From Prionace glauca (Eukaryota; Chordata; Chondrichthyes; Carcharhiniformes; Carcharhinidae), in NCBI GenBank assembly GCA_037974335.1, contig CM075760.1, forward strand, positions 35,845,609 through 35,909,608: a stretch of DNA of 64,000 bases, in the 5' to 3' direction. The translations under genes were made by a program, and so were the position numbers. The notes under the pieces are model-generated. The model saw nothing but the letters and a program-made list of their open reading frames with translations, was not told the DNA's origin and made no database searches. This document shows positions 10,270 through 21,367 of this stretch, one piece after another (the stretch's first letter is position 1; each line of letters opens with the position of its first letter).

Positions 10270-12240
10270 AACTGCTCAGTTTCACTGAGCGTAAACAATG
10301 TAAAAACAATTGAGGAACACTAAACAATTTCACAAATTTTGAGATGCGAAAAGTAATTAATTATCTCGGTATCTAATTTAAAAAAATACTTAGAACGGAT
10401 AATCTGGTTCCAATTGCATAGAAAAAAATTAATAATCGGATACAAAAATTTCCAAAAAGGAAATTATTCTGCAAAACTCGTATTCCAGTAAATGTGAATT
10501 TAATCTGGGATGTACCGATTAATGCAAAGTATCTTGTTCAACTGAGCACGGCTGTGAAAACAGCAGGTTATCATTGAAATAGCTTCTGGAATTGTCACAA
10601 AATATTTCCAGTCTGGAAAATGTTAATTGTGTGAAATATACAACAGAACTATTAAAGGGGATTATTGCTAAATTATTAATATAAAATAATCTGTGGTGAA
10701 TATGGAGTTAAATTACCGATTAATAATTCTTTGATTTACATTAATTTTACTATTAAACTTGTTCATGGGAAGTTTGTGATTGCAGCAAAGACTTAGTGTC
10801 CGAATGAGCGTTGTAAGTCATGACTCACTTGAATTTGTAAGCGTTATTTAAAATTTATAAAAATGCTGTAATATCTTTTCGGTGTTCTTTCCCCCCAACC
10901 TGCTTGTTTTCTCCCTACATGGATTTTCAAACTCAAAGATTGTTTCTGTTCAACCAGAAAACATCTAAACTCTCAATGGCACCGTTATACACTATTTAAA
11001 CAACACAGAAATAATGCCACAAAGCCAAACCATAGCACAAATTTTAAACATTCACAGTGACTGCACCACAGAATCTCCTCAGCAGAAACACAACAAAACA
11101 CATCAATGAGGGAATGAATCCGTTTCACAGAAAAACAGATCAATTATCCATTCAACAGAATCAAATATAACATTGCAAAAAAAAACTCAATATCGAATCT
11201 AGCAAACTAGCTCTTAACCAATTATTAAACTAAACAGAAATCTAGAATAATAGCAATAGCATTGCGAGGAGGTAGAATTTGTCCAACAAATTAGCGTTGA
11301 AACTTTATCACATCTTATTCATATTGGGTCATATTTCAAACATATTTAAACATTTGGATGGTAAAAGTTCCAGCCATCAAATGCCACCGAGATTAAACAT
11401 TGCAGATACCCCAAAATCTGAATGCAGTGACAAACTATGTTCTGAATGAGTGGAGTAAGCCGATATCACTAAAGATTTTAAACATACAAATACAATAAAG
11501 CCTGCTTTATTTCTCCCTGCAGTCATGCATCAAGCAGTTGCGACCCGCAGAATGTTCATATTCAATCACAAAACGTGTAACAGCTCGGTGTCACTGAGTT
11601 CAAACAATGCAGAAACACCAAATTAATTCACAAATTTTACGTATTTAGAGTCATCCAGATTCATAATCTCCTCATCAGAGGAAAAAACACGCATCACTGA
11701 GAGACTGAACCCCGCTTCATGCGGAAGCAGCTCAATTCTACAAACACTTTCAACAGAATCAAATATAACATTTACAGAAATGTTTAATATAAATTCCAGC
11801 CAATTCGCCCATCACCAAACTAATTCATGTTTAGAATAAGCAGAAATTATTGCACAGCAGCACCAGCATTGTGAGTGAGTGGAACAGTTTCACTGGATAA
11901 ATATAGAAATTTTAGATTGTTTTAAATTTTTGGTCCAAATTTCAAACACTTGTGCAGTAGATGGTACAAACCGCAGCCACTAGATGTCACCGAGATTAAA
12001 CGCTGCAGAAACGCTGAATTGTTTAACAGACATTCGGCTTTCAAAGTAATCCAACCACACAGTAACCTCAACAGATAAACACAAAATCCCAACAATTTGG
12101 GATTGAATCCCTCAGCAGCATCTATTGTCCAGAAAGAGCGGAATTCTAAAACCCCTTCGCAGCAGAATCACAGGAAACATTGTAACAATTCTCAACCGAG
12201 AATCCACCAAACTCACATTGATGTTACCATATGGATTATT
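10270..12240. repeat. Diverged tandem duplicates next to JH
   Basis: A recurring landmark, CACTGAGNNNAAACAATGNAGAAAC or a variant, is seen near 10,278, 10,968, 11,381, 11,590 and 11,985. A second recurring block (CAACAGAATCAAATATAACA) occurs near 11,154 and 11,750. The region looks like several old tandem copies of a few-hundred-bp unit with strong drift. No coding capacity was seen. Confidence 0.65.
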
Positions 12241-12307
12241 AGTACAGATATAAATATAAAACAAAGACACATGTAAACCAGTTACTCAATAAGTGGATGG
12301 TTCTTAC

Positions 12308-12356
12308 CTGTAGCCACCGTCACCATGGTCCCTTGTCCCCAGTAATCTCCAGTAAT
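12308..12356 (-). CDS. IGHJ: JH gene segment, cluster 1
   Basis: This is the heavy-chain joining segment. The 49-nt segment reads ITGDYWGQGTMVTVAT plus one base, with the canonical WGxG motif, and ends at a donor GTAAGAA in phase 1, matching the CH1 entry phase. Immediately 5' is a recombination signal with a consensus CACTGTG heptamer. The segment is unrearranged and lies 376 bp downstream of D. The usual role is completing CDR3 and framework 4. Confidence 0.95.
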
Positions 12357-12384
12357 CACAGTGAGACACAGCATGACAAATACT
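12357..12384 (-). promoter_or_regulatory. JH recombination signal, 12-bp spacer
   Basis: The minus strand reads AGTATTTGT, a 12-bp spacer, then CACTGTG against JH. The heptamer is perfect and the nonamer matches the GGTTTTTGT consensus at 7 of 9 positions. A 12-bp spacer can pair with the 22-bp signal on the 3' side of D. Confidence 0.9.
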
Positions 12385-12693
12385 GAGGCGGACTGTTAAC
12401 TGTAAAATACAGACAGTTAATTTCACTGCTATTTCAAAAGTCTGTTTCCAGCTCGTTAAGGGTGAGTCAGTGAGATATTTCAATTTTTACTGGTCATGAT
12501 GTTGATAAAAGGGGTTAGAAACTTTTACACTCTCTGTGCACATTCAGCGTGTAAATCAATAACAATAAAATTGAAGCATTTTACATCTTAAAAAGAAACA
12601 AAGCTGTTTCTCAGTATTATTTTGTTGAAGCCTCATTTACTTTGGCATTCGGCAATGGCATTGGTCACAAATTTAAGCAACGTCTTTTTCTGA

Positions 12694-12731
12694 GGTTTTT
12701 GTATGAGGATGGCGCTTTTCTCAGCACTGTG
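12694..12731 (-). promoter_or_regulatory. D segment 3' recombination signal, 22-bp spacer
   Basis: On the minus strand the D is followed by CACAGTG, 22 bp, then ACAAAAACC. Both heptamer and nonamer are perfect consensus. The long spacer makes this side compatible with the 12-bp JH signal. Confidence 0.94.
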
Positions 12732-12746
12732 ACTCCCATAGTATAT
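12732..12746 (-). CDS. IGHD: DH gene segment, cluster 1
   Basis: This is the heavy-chain diversity segment, 15 nt, ATATACTATGGGAGT on the minus strand. It is bounded by CACTGTG upstream and CACAGTG downstream, both perfect heptamers. Its three frames read IYYGS, YTMG and ILWE, with no stops. It sits 414 bp from VH and 375 bp from JH. Only one D was found in this cluster, whereas known shark IgM clusters usually have two. Confidence 0.93.
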
Positions 12747-12774
12747 CACAGTGACACACACCCATACAAAAACT
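12747..12774 (-). promoter_or_regulatory. D segment 5' recombination signal, 12-bp spacer
   Basis: On the minus strand the order is AGTTTTTGT, a 12-bp spacer, CACTGTG, then D. The nonamer differs from consensus at one base. The 12-bp spacer pairs with the 23-bp VH signal under the 12/23 rule. Confidence 0.94.
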
Positions 12775-13121
12775 GCACTCACTCTGTTCAGTACTGCTGT
12801 TCAATATTCACTTTAAAAGGACCATTAATTTCGCTCTAATGTAAAATGTAGGCAAATGTTTATACAACACAATCTATCAGAAATATTAACAAGAGTAATA
12901 TATCGTGTGTGGTACTTGCCGACAGTACAATGAATATAAAGTCAGTGAAAAGCTCACCAGTTATATCGGTGAGTTTGGGAAGTTTTACTGTTAAATACAT
13001 TCTGTGTTACTTTCTTTTAAACACGATTATAGTTTGTTTCTGACCACCCTCGATCATATTGCATTTAAAACAGATACTGACCTTCAGGTTAAGATGGAAG
13101 TTGCGGAATCCCCTCTCGGGC

Positions 13122-13160
13122 TGTTCTTGTCCGGGTGCAGCCCTGGATCCTCTCGCTGTG
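13122..13160 (-). promoter_or_regulatory. VH recombination signal, 23-bp spacer
   Basis: VH is followed on the minus strand by CACAGCG, a 23-bp spacer and ACAAGAACA. The first four heptamer bases, which matter most for cleavage, are consensus; base 6 departs. An ORF reading through this signal after Cys-Ala-Arg shows the gene is in germline form. Confidence 0.92.
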
Positions 13161-13644
13161 GTCTCTGGCACAGTAATAGATGGCCGTGTCTTCAATCTTC
13201 AGGCTCCTCATGTCCAAAGAGAAGATATTGTTTGAAGTGTCTTTGGACGCAGTAAATCGACCCTTAATTGATGGGGCGTAGCTGTTGTCAGATGAACTAT
13301 AGTAGCTAACCAGCCACTCCAGGCCCTGTCCGGGAACCTGTCGGATCCAATCCATCCAGGTATTGCCAAGATCGAACCCGCTGGTTTTACAGGTCAGTTT
13401 CAGGGAACCTCCGGGAGCCTCGGTCTCTGCCTCTGGCTGGGTCAACATAACATCCGACTGGACACCTGTAAAAATAGATCAAAAACACCAGGGATTAATC
13501 TTAGTGAAATGATTGCTGACTCTGGAACATTCCAGAGAGACACTAACACTGAGACAGTAACAGTGAGAGACTTGAACAATAATAAAAAAAATACTCACCA
13601 GATAAGAAAGTCAGCAACAAACTGAGAGAAATGGCCGACCTCAT
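13161..13644 (-). CDS. IGHV: VH gene, germline, two exons (leader 13,599-13,644; V exon 13,161-13,465)
   Basis: This is a heavy-chain variable gene. Exon 1 is 46 nt and starts at ATG 13,644, encoding [16 protein letters not shown], a hydrophobic signal peptide. The donor is GTGAGTAT and the intron is 133 bp. Exon 2 begins with the leader end VQS, then mature [16 protein letters not shown]. Canonical residues are present: Cys22, Trp36 in [14 protein letters not shown], the RFTASKDTS strand, and DTAIYYCAR with Cys95. The exon ends at the 23-bp recombination signal. The frame is intact from ATG to heptamer, so the gene looks functional. DNA-level comparison with 21,344-22,150 identifies a decayed relative. 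It is the 5' gene of cluster 1. Confidence 0.95.
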
Positions 13645-13731
13645 CTTTCTGGTGATTTGGGGGAAATGGTTGTGTCAGGAACTCAGTGAACAAACCAGCT
13701 CCCGGACTGTTGGATTCCGGTCCCAGTGAGC

Positions 13732-13745
13732 GGTATTTAAATACC
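13732..13745 (-). promoter_or_regulatory. Palindromic TATA-like element of the VH promoter
   Basis: GGTATTTAAATACC is a perfect 14-bp palindrome about 90 bp 5' of the leader ATG, a plausible TATA position. No octamer (ATGCAAAT or its complement) was seen in the few hundred bases upstream. Confidence 0.6.
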
Positions 13746-14449
13746 CGGCAGAAGGGGGCGGCTTTCCAGGCGCCGCCTGTTGATCCACGTCCCACCTTCC
13801 ACACCCCCAACAGAATGGACTCGGAGATTTACAATAGATTAATATTAAAATGGACATTTTATCTGTATCGGGATATTTGTTTGGCTGAAATGTTCATTGT
13901 ATTGTCCCCATTATTTCTGATGGTGATGTTACAGTTCATCATTTATTTATTTAAATAAGTAATTCCATTGTAAAAATGGTGATTTTATTACCACACCCCC
14001 AACAAGAAAATAAATCTAAAAATGATGAACTAACATTTTGGAACATTAGACAATTTTTCAACAATTCCGTGTCTCTGCCACATTACAATAATAAAGCACA
14101 ATTTATCAGAAGTAATACCATCGATTTCTGTAATTAAATGTGTAGAATATACAAAGTGATTCTATTTACAGTTGGACGGCTATCACTGAACAATTTGGGT
14201 TTGGAGATGAGAAGAAACTCTCACACAATACAATGTTCCTCCTTATATTTTCAAATTGTCCCAATCTCGATGACAGGCCTTTGAAAATAATGAGAATCCC
14301 AACCTCCTGATACCTAAATAGTGAGTTGACAGAGAAACATAAAATTAAATGGATTTTTGACACAGAAGTTAACGAATCGGAACGGACACTGAGATCATTA
14401 AAGTTCTCCTTCAGTATCCAAATCTTTGCAGCTTACTCTATTGGCTCTC

Positions 14450-14513
14450 TCTCTCTCTCTCTCATTTCATGAAGTGATTAATAAACAGACTTTAATTATT
14501 GGAATGAAGTTTA
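14450..14513 (+). repeat. Inverted repeat, left arm
   Basis: A CT run, then TCATGAAGTGATTAATAAAC and AGACTTTAATTATTGGAATG, is nearly perfectly repeated as the reverse complement at 16,553-16,626. Confidence 0.85.
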
Positions 14514-16030
14514 CTCGGAAACTATACAAATGAAAAAAATCATCCGGTCACTTTATTGTTTTGCGATACTATTTACTCAGATAATGAACAGGACACTGAA
14601 TGAAAATATTTGATTAGAATGATTACGATTTAAATTGTGGGAATTAAACATTTACTGTTTAAATGTCTGAATCCCATGTTGTCCATTGAGCTTCACGCTA
14701 ATCTGTCCCACACAGTATTTGGCAGCAATCCAGGCTGGTGTCAAATGCTCAAAGTTATTGACAGGAAAAATCTGGGGCTGTTTGTGCAATAGATCAAAGA
14801 TCAGTTTCATCAGCACTGACCGCTTAGCTCCAAGCCAACTTAAAACCCTGCATGTTGTCAGTAAGGTCTATTTATAAACAAATCTACCCAGCAACAGTAC
14901 TGGAGGCACTTGAATTTTTGGAAGTTATAAATCTAGATGATGTTTCCCCATCTCTAAAGAAAGGATTATTTTCCACCTTCTCTGGCACCCAATTAACAAC
15001 AATGATGATTTTTCCAACACATCAGGATATTGTGATGGACGGACAGAAATAATCACAGGCAGACTGAAAAATGGCTCAGAGAGATGATACATGCTGTTAT
15101 ATTTGAGCATGCACATTTATATTTTATCTCCTTTTATCTTTCCATGGGATGTTTGTTTGGAAAGACCAACACTCTTTGCCTGTCCCAAATTCCTTTAAAT
15201 TAACTGGTTTTCTTGGACACTTCTGTAGATATTAAAGAGTCAGCTATTTTGCTTTCAGTCTGCAGTTATATCCTTGTGAGACAATGTAGGGATGGCAGAT
15301 TTCCTCCGTTGGGGAATCAGAGCGGTTCCAATGATCGCAATTAGTATCCATTCCAGATTTATCAATAGAATTCAAAATCTACCTGCGGGAACGGCCCGAC
15401 TTAAATCCCCGTCCTCACATCATTGCCCTGGACCTCTGGATCACTGGATCAATTAAAATAATTGATGTCACCATCTACACAAACAATAAATGTATGACTG
15501 TGTTGACACAGGAATGAATGGCATTTGAATGACTGATGGATGAATGACTGTTGGATGCCTGAATATTTTGATTGAGGAAATAGTGAACGGACTGGTGGAT
15601 TCATTGATAAATGGTGCTGAATGATGTTGTTCTATATTTCCATATTTGTGTTTGACTACTTCATAAATTGAAACAACTCCTTTATTCAATGTGTGCCCAT
15701 CTAATACCTTCAATCCTTCCAGAGTGTCTGGGTGAAATACATTTCTCGGGAGTTAGCAAGCTGATCCTCTTGAAGAGTAGGGGGAGATTTTCCTGCAGTT
15801 CGGATGGTTCATTTCTCTGCTGATGCTGAATCTTCAAATCCAGGACAGAAAGAGAGAGCATGATATGGTTGAGGAGGAATGATTGTATTATATAAAATAC
15901 TGGCTCTTTCATACACAACAAATTAATCAACACACCCTCACCCAAATTAGTGAAGGCAACAGGGTGAAAAGTAAATAAGGTGGCAACAGAAATATTTGTG
16001 AAACTCACTGGAAAACTACAAGTGTCACTT

Positions 16031-16464
16031 GTAGGCTTGTACTAGGCTTGTACTCGTTGGAGTTTAGAAGAATGAGGAGAGATCTCATTGAGACGGATGA
16101 GATGATGAATGGGATGGATAGGATAAAGGTGGAAAGACTCTTCCAGCTCAGAAAGGACAGTAGGACACCCTCAAGATAAAGGGGGGAGGGCGGTTTCCAG
16201 CGGAGTTGAGGAAGAATTTCTTCAGTCAAAGGGTGGTGAATCTCTGTAATTCTCAGCCCGTTGAAGTGGTGGAGGCTGCCTCGCTAAATATTTTTAAGAA
16301 ACGGGTTGATGGGTTTTTGATAAGTGAGGGGATTAAGGGTTATGGGGAGAGGGTGGGAAGGTGGAACTGAGCCACGACAGATCAGCCATGATCTTATTGA
16401 ATGGCGGGGCAGGCTCGAAGGGCCAGATGGCCTACTCCTGCTCCTATTTCTTATGTTCTTATGT
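16031..16464 (+). repeat. CR1-like LINE 3' end, 5'-truncated
   Basis: The plus strand encodes, with frame breaks, the LINE C-terminus (CLYSLEFRRMRRDLIETDE, then FLISEGIKGYGERVGRW) and ends GATGGCCTACTCCTGCTCCT followed by TTATGTTCTTATG. The same subfamily recurs at 24,664, 26,861, 41,360, 56,100 and 59,712. Confidence 0.88.
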
Positions 16465-16552
16465 CACATTATTTCCCAAAACAATGTAATACTGAATCGG
16501 AATTTAAAGATTCAGTAACTTCACATGAAGTACAGGTTGTTTCATTTATATC

Positions 16553-16626
16553 ATCACTTTGAATTTCATTCCAATAATTAAAGTCTGTTTATTAATCACT
16601 TCATGAAATGCGAGAGAGAGAGAGAT
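16553..16626 (-). repeat. Inverted repeat, right arm
   Basis: This is the reverse complement of 14,450-14,513 including the GA run, with only a few differences over about 60 bp. The two arms are 2.0 kb apart. Confidence 0.85.
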
Positions 16627-16629
16627 GTT

Positions 16630-18250
16630 GTTGGGCCCAGTTCCCCAGTGAAGTAAAATCGGTGAAATGACATGACATAATATTAAAACAACATCATAAA
16701 ACTGACATGAACACCGGGGATTCCTGGCATATTCTGAAAGTTCTGCACGCTATTGTCAGGGAAGTTGCATAAATTTCCTGTGAGATGGGAATAACAGAAA
16801 TAATAGATACTATTTCGAGACACACAAACAAGCTGCATCAATTCACAGAGTGATCCCAAATATCATAACAAACTTCTTCATCCTAAACTAATCAACATCT
16901 CAATCACGAACTATATCCTAAAAAAATCCTAATCCCTATCCACCCACATCATTTCTCAATGTCATCACTCTCTTCAATTTCCTCCAAATAACAAAAAAAA
17001 ATCACACTGACTCGAAACGTTGGCTCTATTCTCTCTCCACACATGCTATCAGACCCGTTGAGTTTTTCCAGCATTCATTATTTTTGTTTCAGTTTCCAGA
17101 ATCTGCAGTATTTTGCTTTCATCAAACTGATGAACATAATTGGTGAACTAATTGTTTATCTGTATGAATTGATGATAACTGGGGAATTGGAACAACCTCG
17201 CCTGAAAATTCCTCTCCAAGACACTCACAAACCTCTCTTGGACCACTCCTTTACTTACGCTGCGTCGGAGTCCAGGAACACCCTCCCTAAGAGCACGGTC
17301 GGTGTACCTACACTGCAGGTTCTGCAGCAATTGAATAAGGCGGTTCACCACCAGCTTACTGAATGCAATTAGCAATGGGGAATAAATGGGGGCCGAGGCA
17401 ACGTCGCTTTCTTATCACAGAGTAATTGTAAATATATTCCTCATTATATATGAATGAGATCTGGTGAATGAAATTATTAAATTGCAAATGGATGGTAATT
17501 GGTGAAAATAATTACGATCTTTCTGAACTTTTTTTTATATTCTCCTTATTCGTATCATTAATTACTCAGCACTGTCTCAGTTCATGTCTAAGAAGTTGCT
17601 ATATCAGTAAAACTGTGCGAGATACTGCCTCAGTTTTATTCTCCTTGACAATGTTATTTTTAAAACTGTTTCTTTCACGGGATATGGGTCTGATTGGAAT
17701 TTGGCATTTGACCATCCCCACATGGCACTCGGCACTAACACATTACTATTTTCTTGAACCAGGCCCCTGTTTATCTTAAAATACAGCCTGGCTCTGTTAA
17801 TACTCTGCTAGACCAGAGCTCAGTTTACATTGCACACGGCATTCTCTCTGGTTATGTAATATTTGATACTCACCCTATATATATTTCACTGTGGCAATTT
17901 TGTTCCTGCACTAACTATGCCTCTCTTTGAATTAGGTTTGTTTTACTTCACGGTTTTGTGAGAAGAAGAGATAATATGTTGGGATAAAAAAGATTGTTAT
18001 CAGGCAAGATCCAGAAACGGGCAGTATTGGATCACCAGTATTTTATTGTGCTGTAATTTTCTTTGTTTTTTTGTTCTTCATTGACAGTGAATGCTACACA
18101 GGACTTGATATCCACTTTCACTGCAGCCAGCAGAAGTAGATTTCAGATTTCTTTTCCAGTGTCCAAAACCTCATACGGTTTGTCCTTGCAGAAGGATGCA
18201 GAGAATTGTGTTCTCCCAGCCACTTTAATCATTACTGGCATTGACCAGTG
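16630..18250. other. Non-genic spacer with two repeat fragments
   Basis: About 17,000-17,125 is a minus-strand copy of the short repeat found at 21,368-21,514 (GAAACGTTGGCTC and CCAGAATCTGCAGTATTTTG). About 17,170-17,412 is a 3' end of the LINE family with SINE-shared tail, containing GTCGGTGTACCTACACTGCA. Nothing is recognised in the remainder. Confidence 0.6.
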
Positions 18251-18254
18251 CAGT

Positions 18255-19190
18255 AAAAACTGAGACCATGTCTAATACAATATAAACGTGGATATGGACA
18301 ATTGCATAAATAAGATTGCATCGACTTTGATACAAACAGAGAGAGATCTAAATTAATATAAACAGAGACAATGTCTCGTTTAATATAAACAGAAACATGG
18401 TGACATATCATATAAGCAGGGGCAGCGTCTAATGTAGTACAGACAGATAATATATCCAATTTATTATGTGCAAAGACAGACAACATAACATTCTACATGC
18501 AAGATAGAATGAGTTAGGGTCCAGTGGAAAATAAACGAAGGCATGGCTCATAATACGAGCTGACACAGGGTAAATTTACTGTAATATAAAGATAATGGTT
18601 CAATCCCCATGAAATTTGTAAAGACGGCCGACTCTCCCATCAAAATCTTACAGGACAGGAGTAACATGGGGTTCGCTGCAGAATGCAAAGTCCCCTCTGT
18701 ACTGGCAAATTAATAACTCCTAAATCAGGAATAGCATGAGTGAGATGCAAAGAGAATCTCCCTCTAAACTATCCAATTCAAACGTTCTTACAACATTTTA
18801 CTGTCTATAAACAGAGTGAAACTCCGTCTATAAATCTGTTCAAACAAAATTAAGACAGAAAGAGCATGGACACTCTTCTATGTAAAAACTCTCCTGCACT
18901 CTTCCTTCCGAGATCCAGGAGGCAGGTTTAAATTAGTGTTAGGTATAGGGGAAAGAGCCGTCCACACAGTTCCACAAAACACACCCAGGCTAGGTACAGC
19001 AGAGATTCGATACGGATTAAATCTTCCCTGACAAAGATATATCAACCATTCATAAACCAGGAACAATGAGTTCAGACGCAGAGTAAATACTCCTCTACTC
19101 TGTCCAGTCAAATACTCCAAGGACAGGGACAACACCGGCTAAATATAGGGAAAGATTCCACATTGAATCCTTATCACCAGGTGGAACCGA
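18255..19190. repeat. Degenerate tandem repeat region
   Basis: From 18,255 to 18,490 an AATATAAACAGAGACAATGT unit recurs every 35-45 bp with drift. From 18,620 to 19,190 a longer unit recurs, with variants of CAGGAACAGN, GGTTNGATACAGANTAAA and CTCCCTCTANACTNTCCAAT. Both are typical decayed shark satellites. The embedded ORFs are incidental. Confidence 0.65.
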
Positions 19191-19351
19191 GGTTAGGTGC
19201 AGAAGAAAATGTTTCAAGCATTTCAAGATCATTGATTTCTCAAGAGATCTTTTAGAGTAAATCTCAGTCATGGATTCCAATTTATTGAATTATATTCTGT
19301 TAGAAACCTGTACCTGTGGCTGAGAGAATACATTGGGAAAACATTGATTTT

Positions 19352-19425
19352 ATCGAGCCCGGGGCAGGCTCGAGGGGCTAGATGGCCTACTCCTGCTCCC
19401 ATTTCTTACGTTCTTATGTTCTTTT
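19352..19425 (+). repeat. CR1-like LINE 3' tail
   Basis: Only the last 70 bp are present: GGGGCAGGCTCGAGGGGCTA, ATGGCCTACTCCTGCTCCC and TTACGTTCTTATGTTCTT. The flanking 19.19-20.18 kb holds nothing else that was recognised. Confidence 0.75.
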
Positions 19426-20189
19426 GCTGTGGAGTGAAGACGATGAACCATCGTGGAGAGACAAGACGCAGAACCAGACAGGAGAAAGACAGAGAAAGAG
19501 ATGAAACACAGGAGATGTTCTGTGTTTTCTGTGTCATTACATTTCGGGATCAGAGGGATTATTTCCTAATTCTGAACATAGATATCATCATGATATTTTT
19601 CCTCACATAACTGATGAATAAATAATGTTGAAAAACAACCATTACTGAAATCCGTTGATTGATTTGCATGGTTGTCTCTATTTCTGTGTTGTGTTGGTGG
19701 GGAAATATTTGTTGTGTTTTTGTCAGTCAACAATCTCATTTGGAATTACTATTCTTGTATTTATTTACATAAATACCTCACTGTTTACAATGAAATGTTC
19801 ATGACAGAAAAACCAGATAAACCGTCACTTATTGATCAGTTTCAACTCAAAATAGCGATTTATTTTAAGAATTTTAACAGTTGGTTCAATATGAATAAAA
19901 CTTTTTGAACATTCATAACTCCGGCTTGTACTTAACTACAATAAAATAAGACATTTCATTTCAGAATTAGTTCTGAAAGTTCTGATGTCACAATTAATAA
20001 AGCATCTGTGAACAGGCAGTTATTCCACTGAACGTTAATCTGATTGAGGATTTAATCTGTTTAAACTAGACAAGTTAAATAAATAAAACAGATCTGATGT
20101 CTGAAATATTCCTCCACAAATAGTGATCACACTCACACGAGGGAAGAATAAAAAATGTGGTTATCACGAAGAGATACAATTGTTTTTGC

Positions 20190-20661
20190 TCCCTCACAGG
20201 CGACAGGGAAGCGGGTTCGATTCTAACATTGGGTGACTGTGTGTGGTTTTCACATTCTATCCATATCCATGTGAGTTTCCTCCCAGTGCTCCAGTTTCCT
20301 TCCACAGTCCCAGGATGTGCAGGTTAGGTGGATTGGCTGTGATAAATTGCCCCTTCGCGCCCAATGATGTGCAAAGTAGAATCATAGAATCCCTACAGTG
20401 CAGAAGTAGAGCATTTGGTTCATCAAGTCTGCTATCCGGCAGAGCATCCTTCCCAGGCCCAATGTAAATTGTCTATGCTAAATTTCCTGTTAGTGTCCAA
20501 TAATGTGTAGGTTCGGGGGATTAGCCTGTGAATATGTGTGGTTGCCGGGATCGGATGAAAGCTTGCCTAGGTAGGATGCTCTGCTGGAGAGCCGCTGCAG
20601 AGTTATTGGACCGAATGACCATGTTGAACTGTAGGGATTCTATGATTTTATGCTTCTATGA
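20190..20661 (+). repeat. SINE family B, longer or composite copy
   Basis: The copy contains the body (CCTTCCACAGTCCCAGGATG, GTGGATTGGCTGTGATAAAT). An internal stretch reads ATCATAGAATCCCTACAGTG, and a second body-like part ends GTAGGGATTCTATGATTTTA. It may be two nested or dimeric copies. Confidence 0.7.
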
Positions 20662-21343
20662 TCAGGCAGAGCAGTGATTATATTCACATTAATCTCAGCG
20701 ATTCCAAAGTATTACAAATTATGGGGGAATTTGAATGTATAGAACATTTTACCCGACCTCATGTCGCCCCAAAGTTATTAAAACTCACTGAGGTACCTTT
20801 GCTGAATTTAGTCGCTGTTCTCATGTTGTAACTAACCAGGTAAGTTACGTACCACAAACTCCCACAAACCCGGTTGTGATAAATGGCCAACAAATTTGCG
20901 ATTTTATTTGACAAATGAGGTTTTGGGTCGGACATTGGACAGGACAGATTTGCTGTTCATAATTATATCAAGAGATTTGACATCCTGGCATTGATGTTAA
21001 ATACGAATCTGGTTCTCTCTCTCTCTGATGATACCCATTGAGATGCTGAGGAGCACTGTTGCTGTTTTAGTTTTAGATTTCCGGAATCTGCAGCAATTTG
21101 CACTGATTTTATTGAATCTCTGGATGCGAGCGTCACTGACAAAGTTAACATTAATTGGTGATTGTGAACCATCTTGCTGAAACCTGCCCTCTGGATGGGT
21201 GACTTTCCACTGCAGGTTTCATACAACTGGGTGGCTTTCTCGGATATTTCAGTGGTGGTGAAGGGTTATTTTCATCACATGGAACTGGAGTCTGTGTAGG
21301 ACAGACAGGGGAAAGATAGGAATACTCGGTTTATAGTTATTTG
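20662..21343. other. Spacer downstream of the VH pseudogene
   Basis: This is where D and J partners of the VH pseudogene would be expected, but no heptamer-spacer-nonamer arrangement or WGxG motif was recognised. A short fragment of the CTGGAAATC/CTGCAG repeat lies near 21,066-21,105. Confidence 0.5.
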
Positions 21344-21367
21344 CAAAGAGAAGATGTTGTTTGAAGT

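Larger units (their letters stand above)
2042..12307 (-). other. J-Cmu1 intron of cluster 1 (10.3 kb)
   Basis: The intron runs from the JH donor (GTAAGAA) to the CH1 acceptor. From the CH1 side it contains a 100-bp LINE tail, a non-repetitive part (2.3-3.0 kb), two strand-skewed minisatellites (3.05-5.69 kb), a SINE (6.26-6.58 kb), GT/GA simple repeats (6.59-7.46 kb), a LINE end (7.70-8.05 kb), then AT-rich sequence made largely of diverged internal duplications (8.5-12.24 kb). No additional exon was recognised. By position it would host an intronic enhancer and any switch-like region. Confidence 0.85.
13200..15460. repeat. Paralogous block, copy 1 (VH and its 5' flank)
   Basis: This block is collinear with 21,344-24,630. 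Beyond VH, shared stretches include GTCTATTTATAAACAAATCT (14,866) versus GCCTATTTATAAACAAATCT (24,113), AACAATGATGAT and the end near CAATAGAATTCAAAATCTACC. Apart from VH no gene was recognised from 13.75 to 16.0 kb. Confidence 0.8.

Noticed and set aside
12880-13000. A possible second D segment between VH and the found D
   Set aside because: A CACC-GATATAACT-GGTG palindrome is present but no heptamer-spacer-nonamer pair fits.
13004-13255. Plus-strand ORF of 83 codons
   Set aside because: It is antisense to the VH exon.
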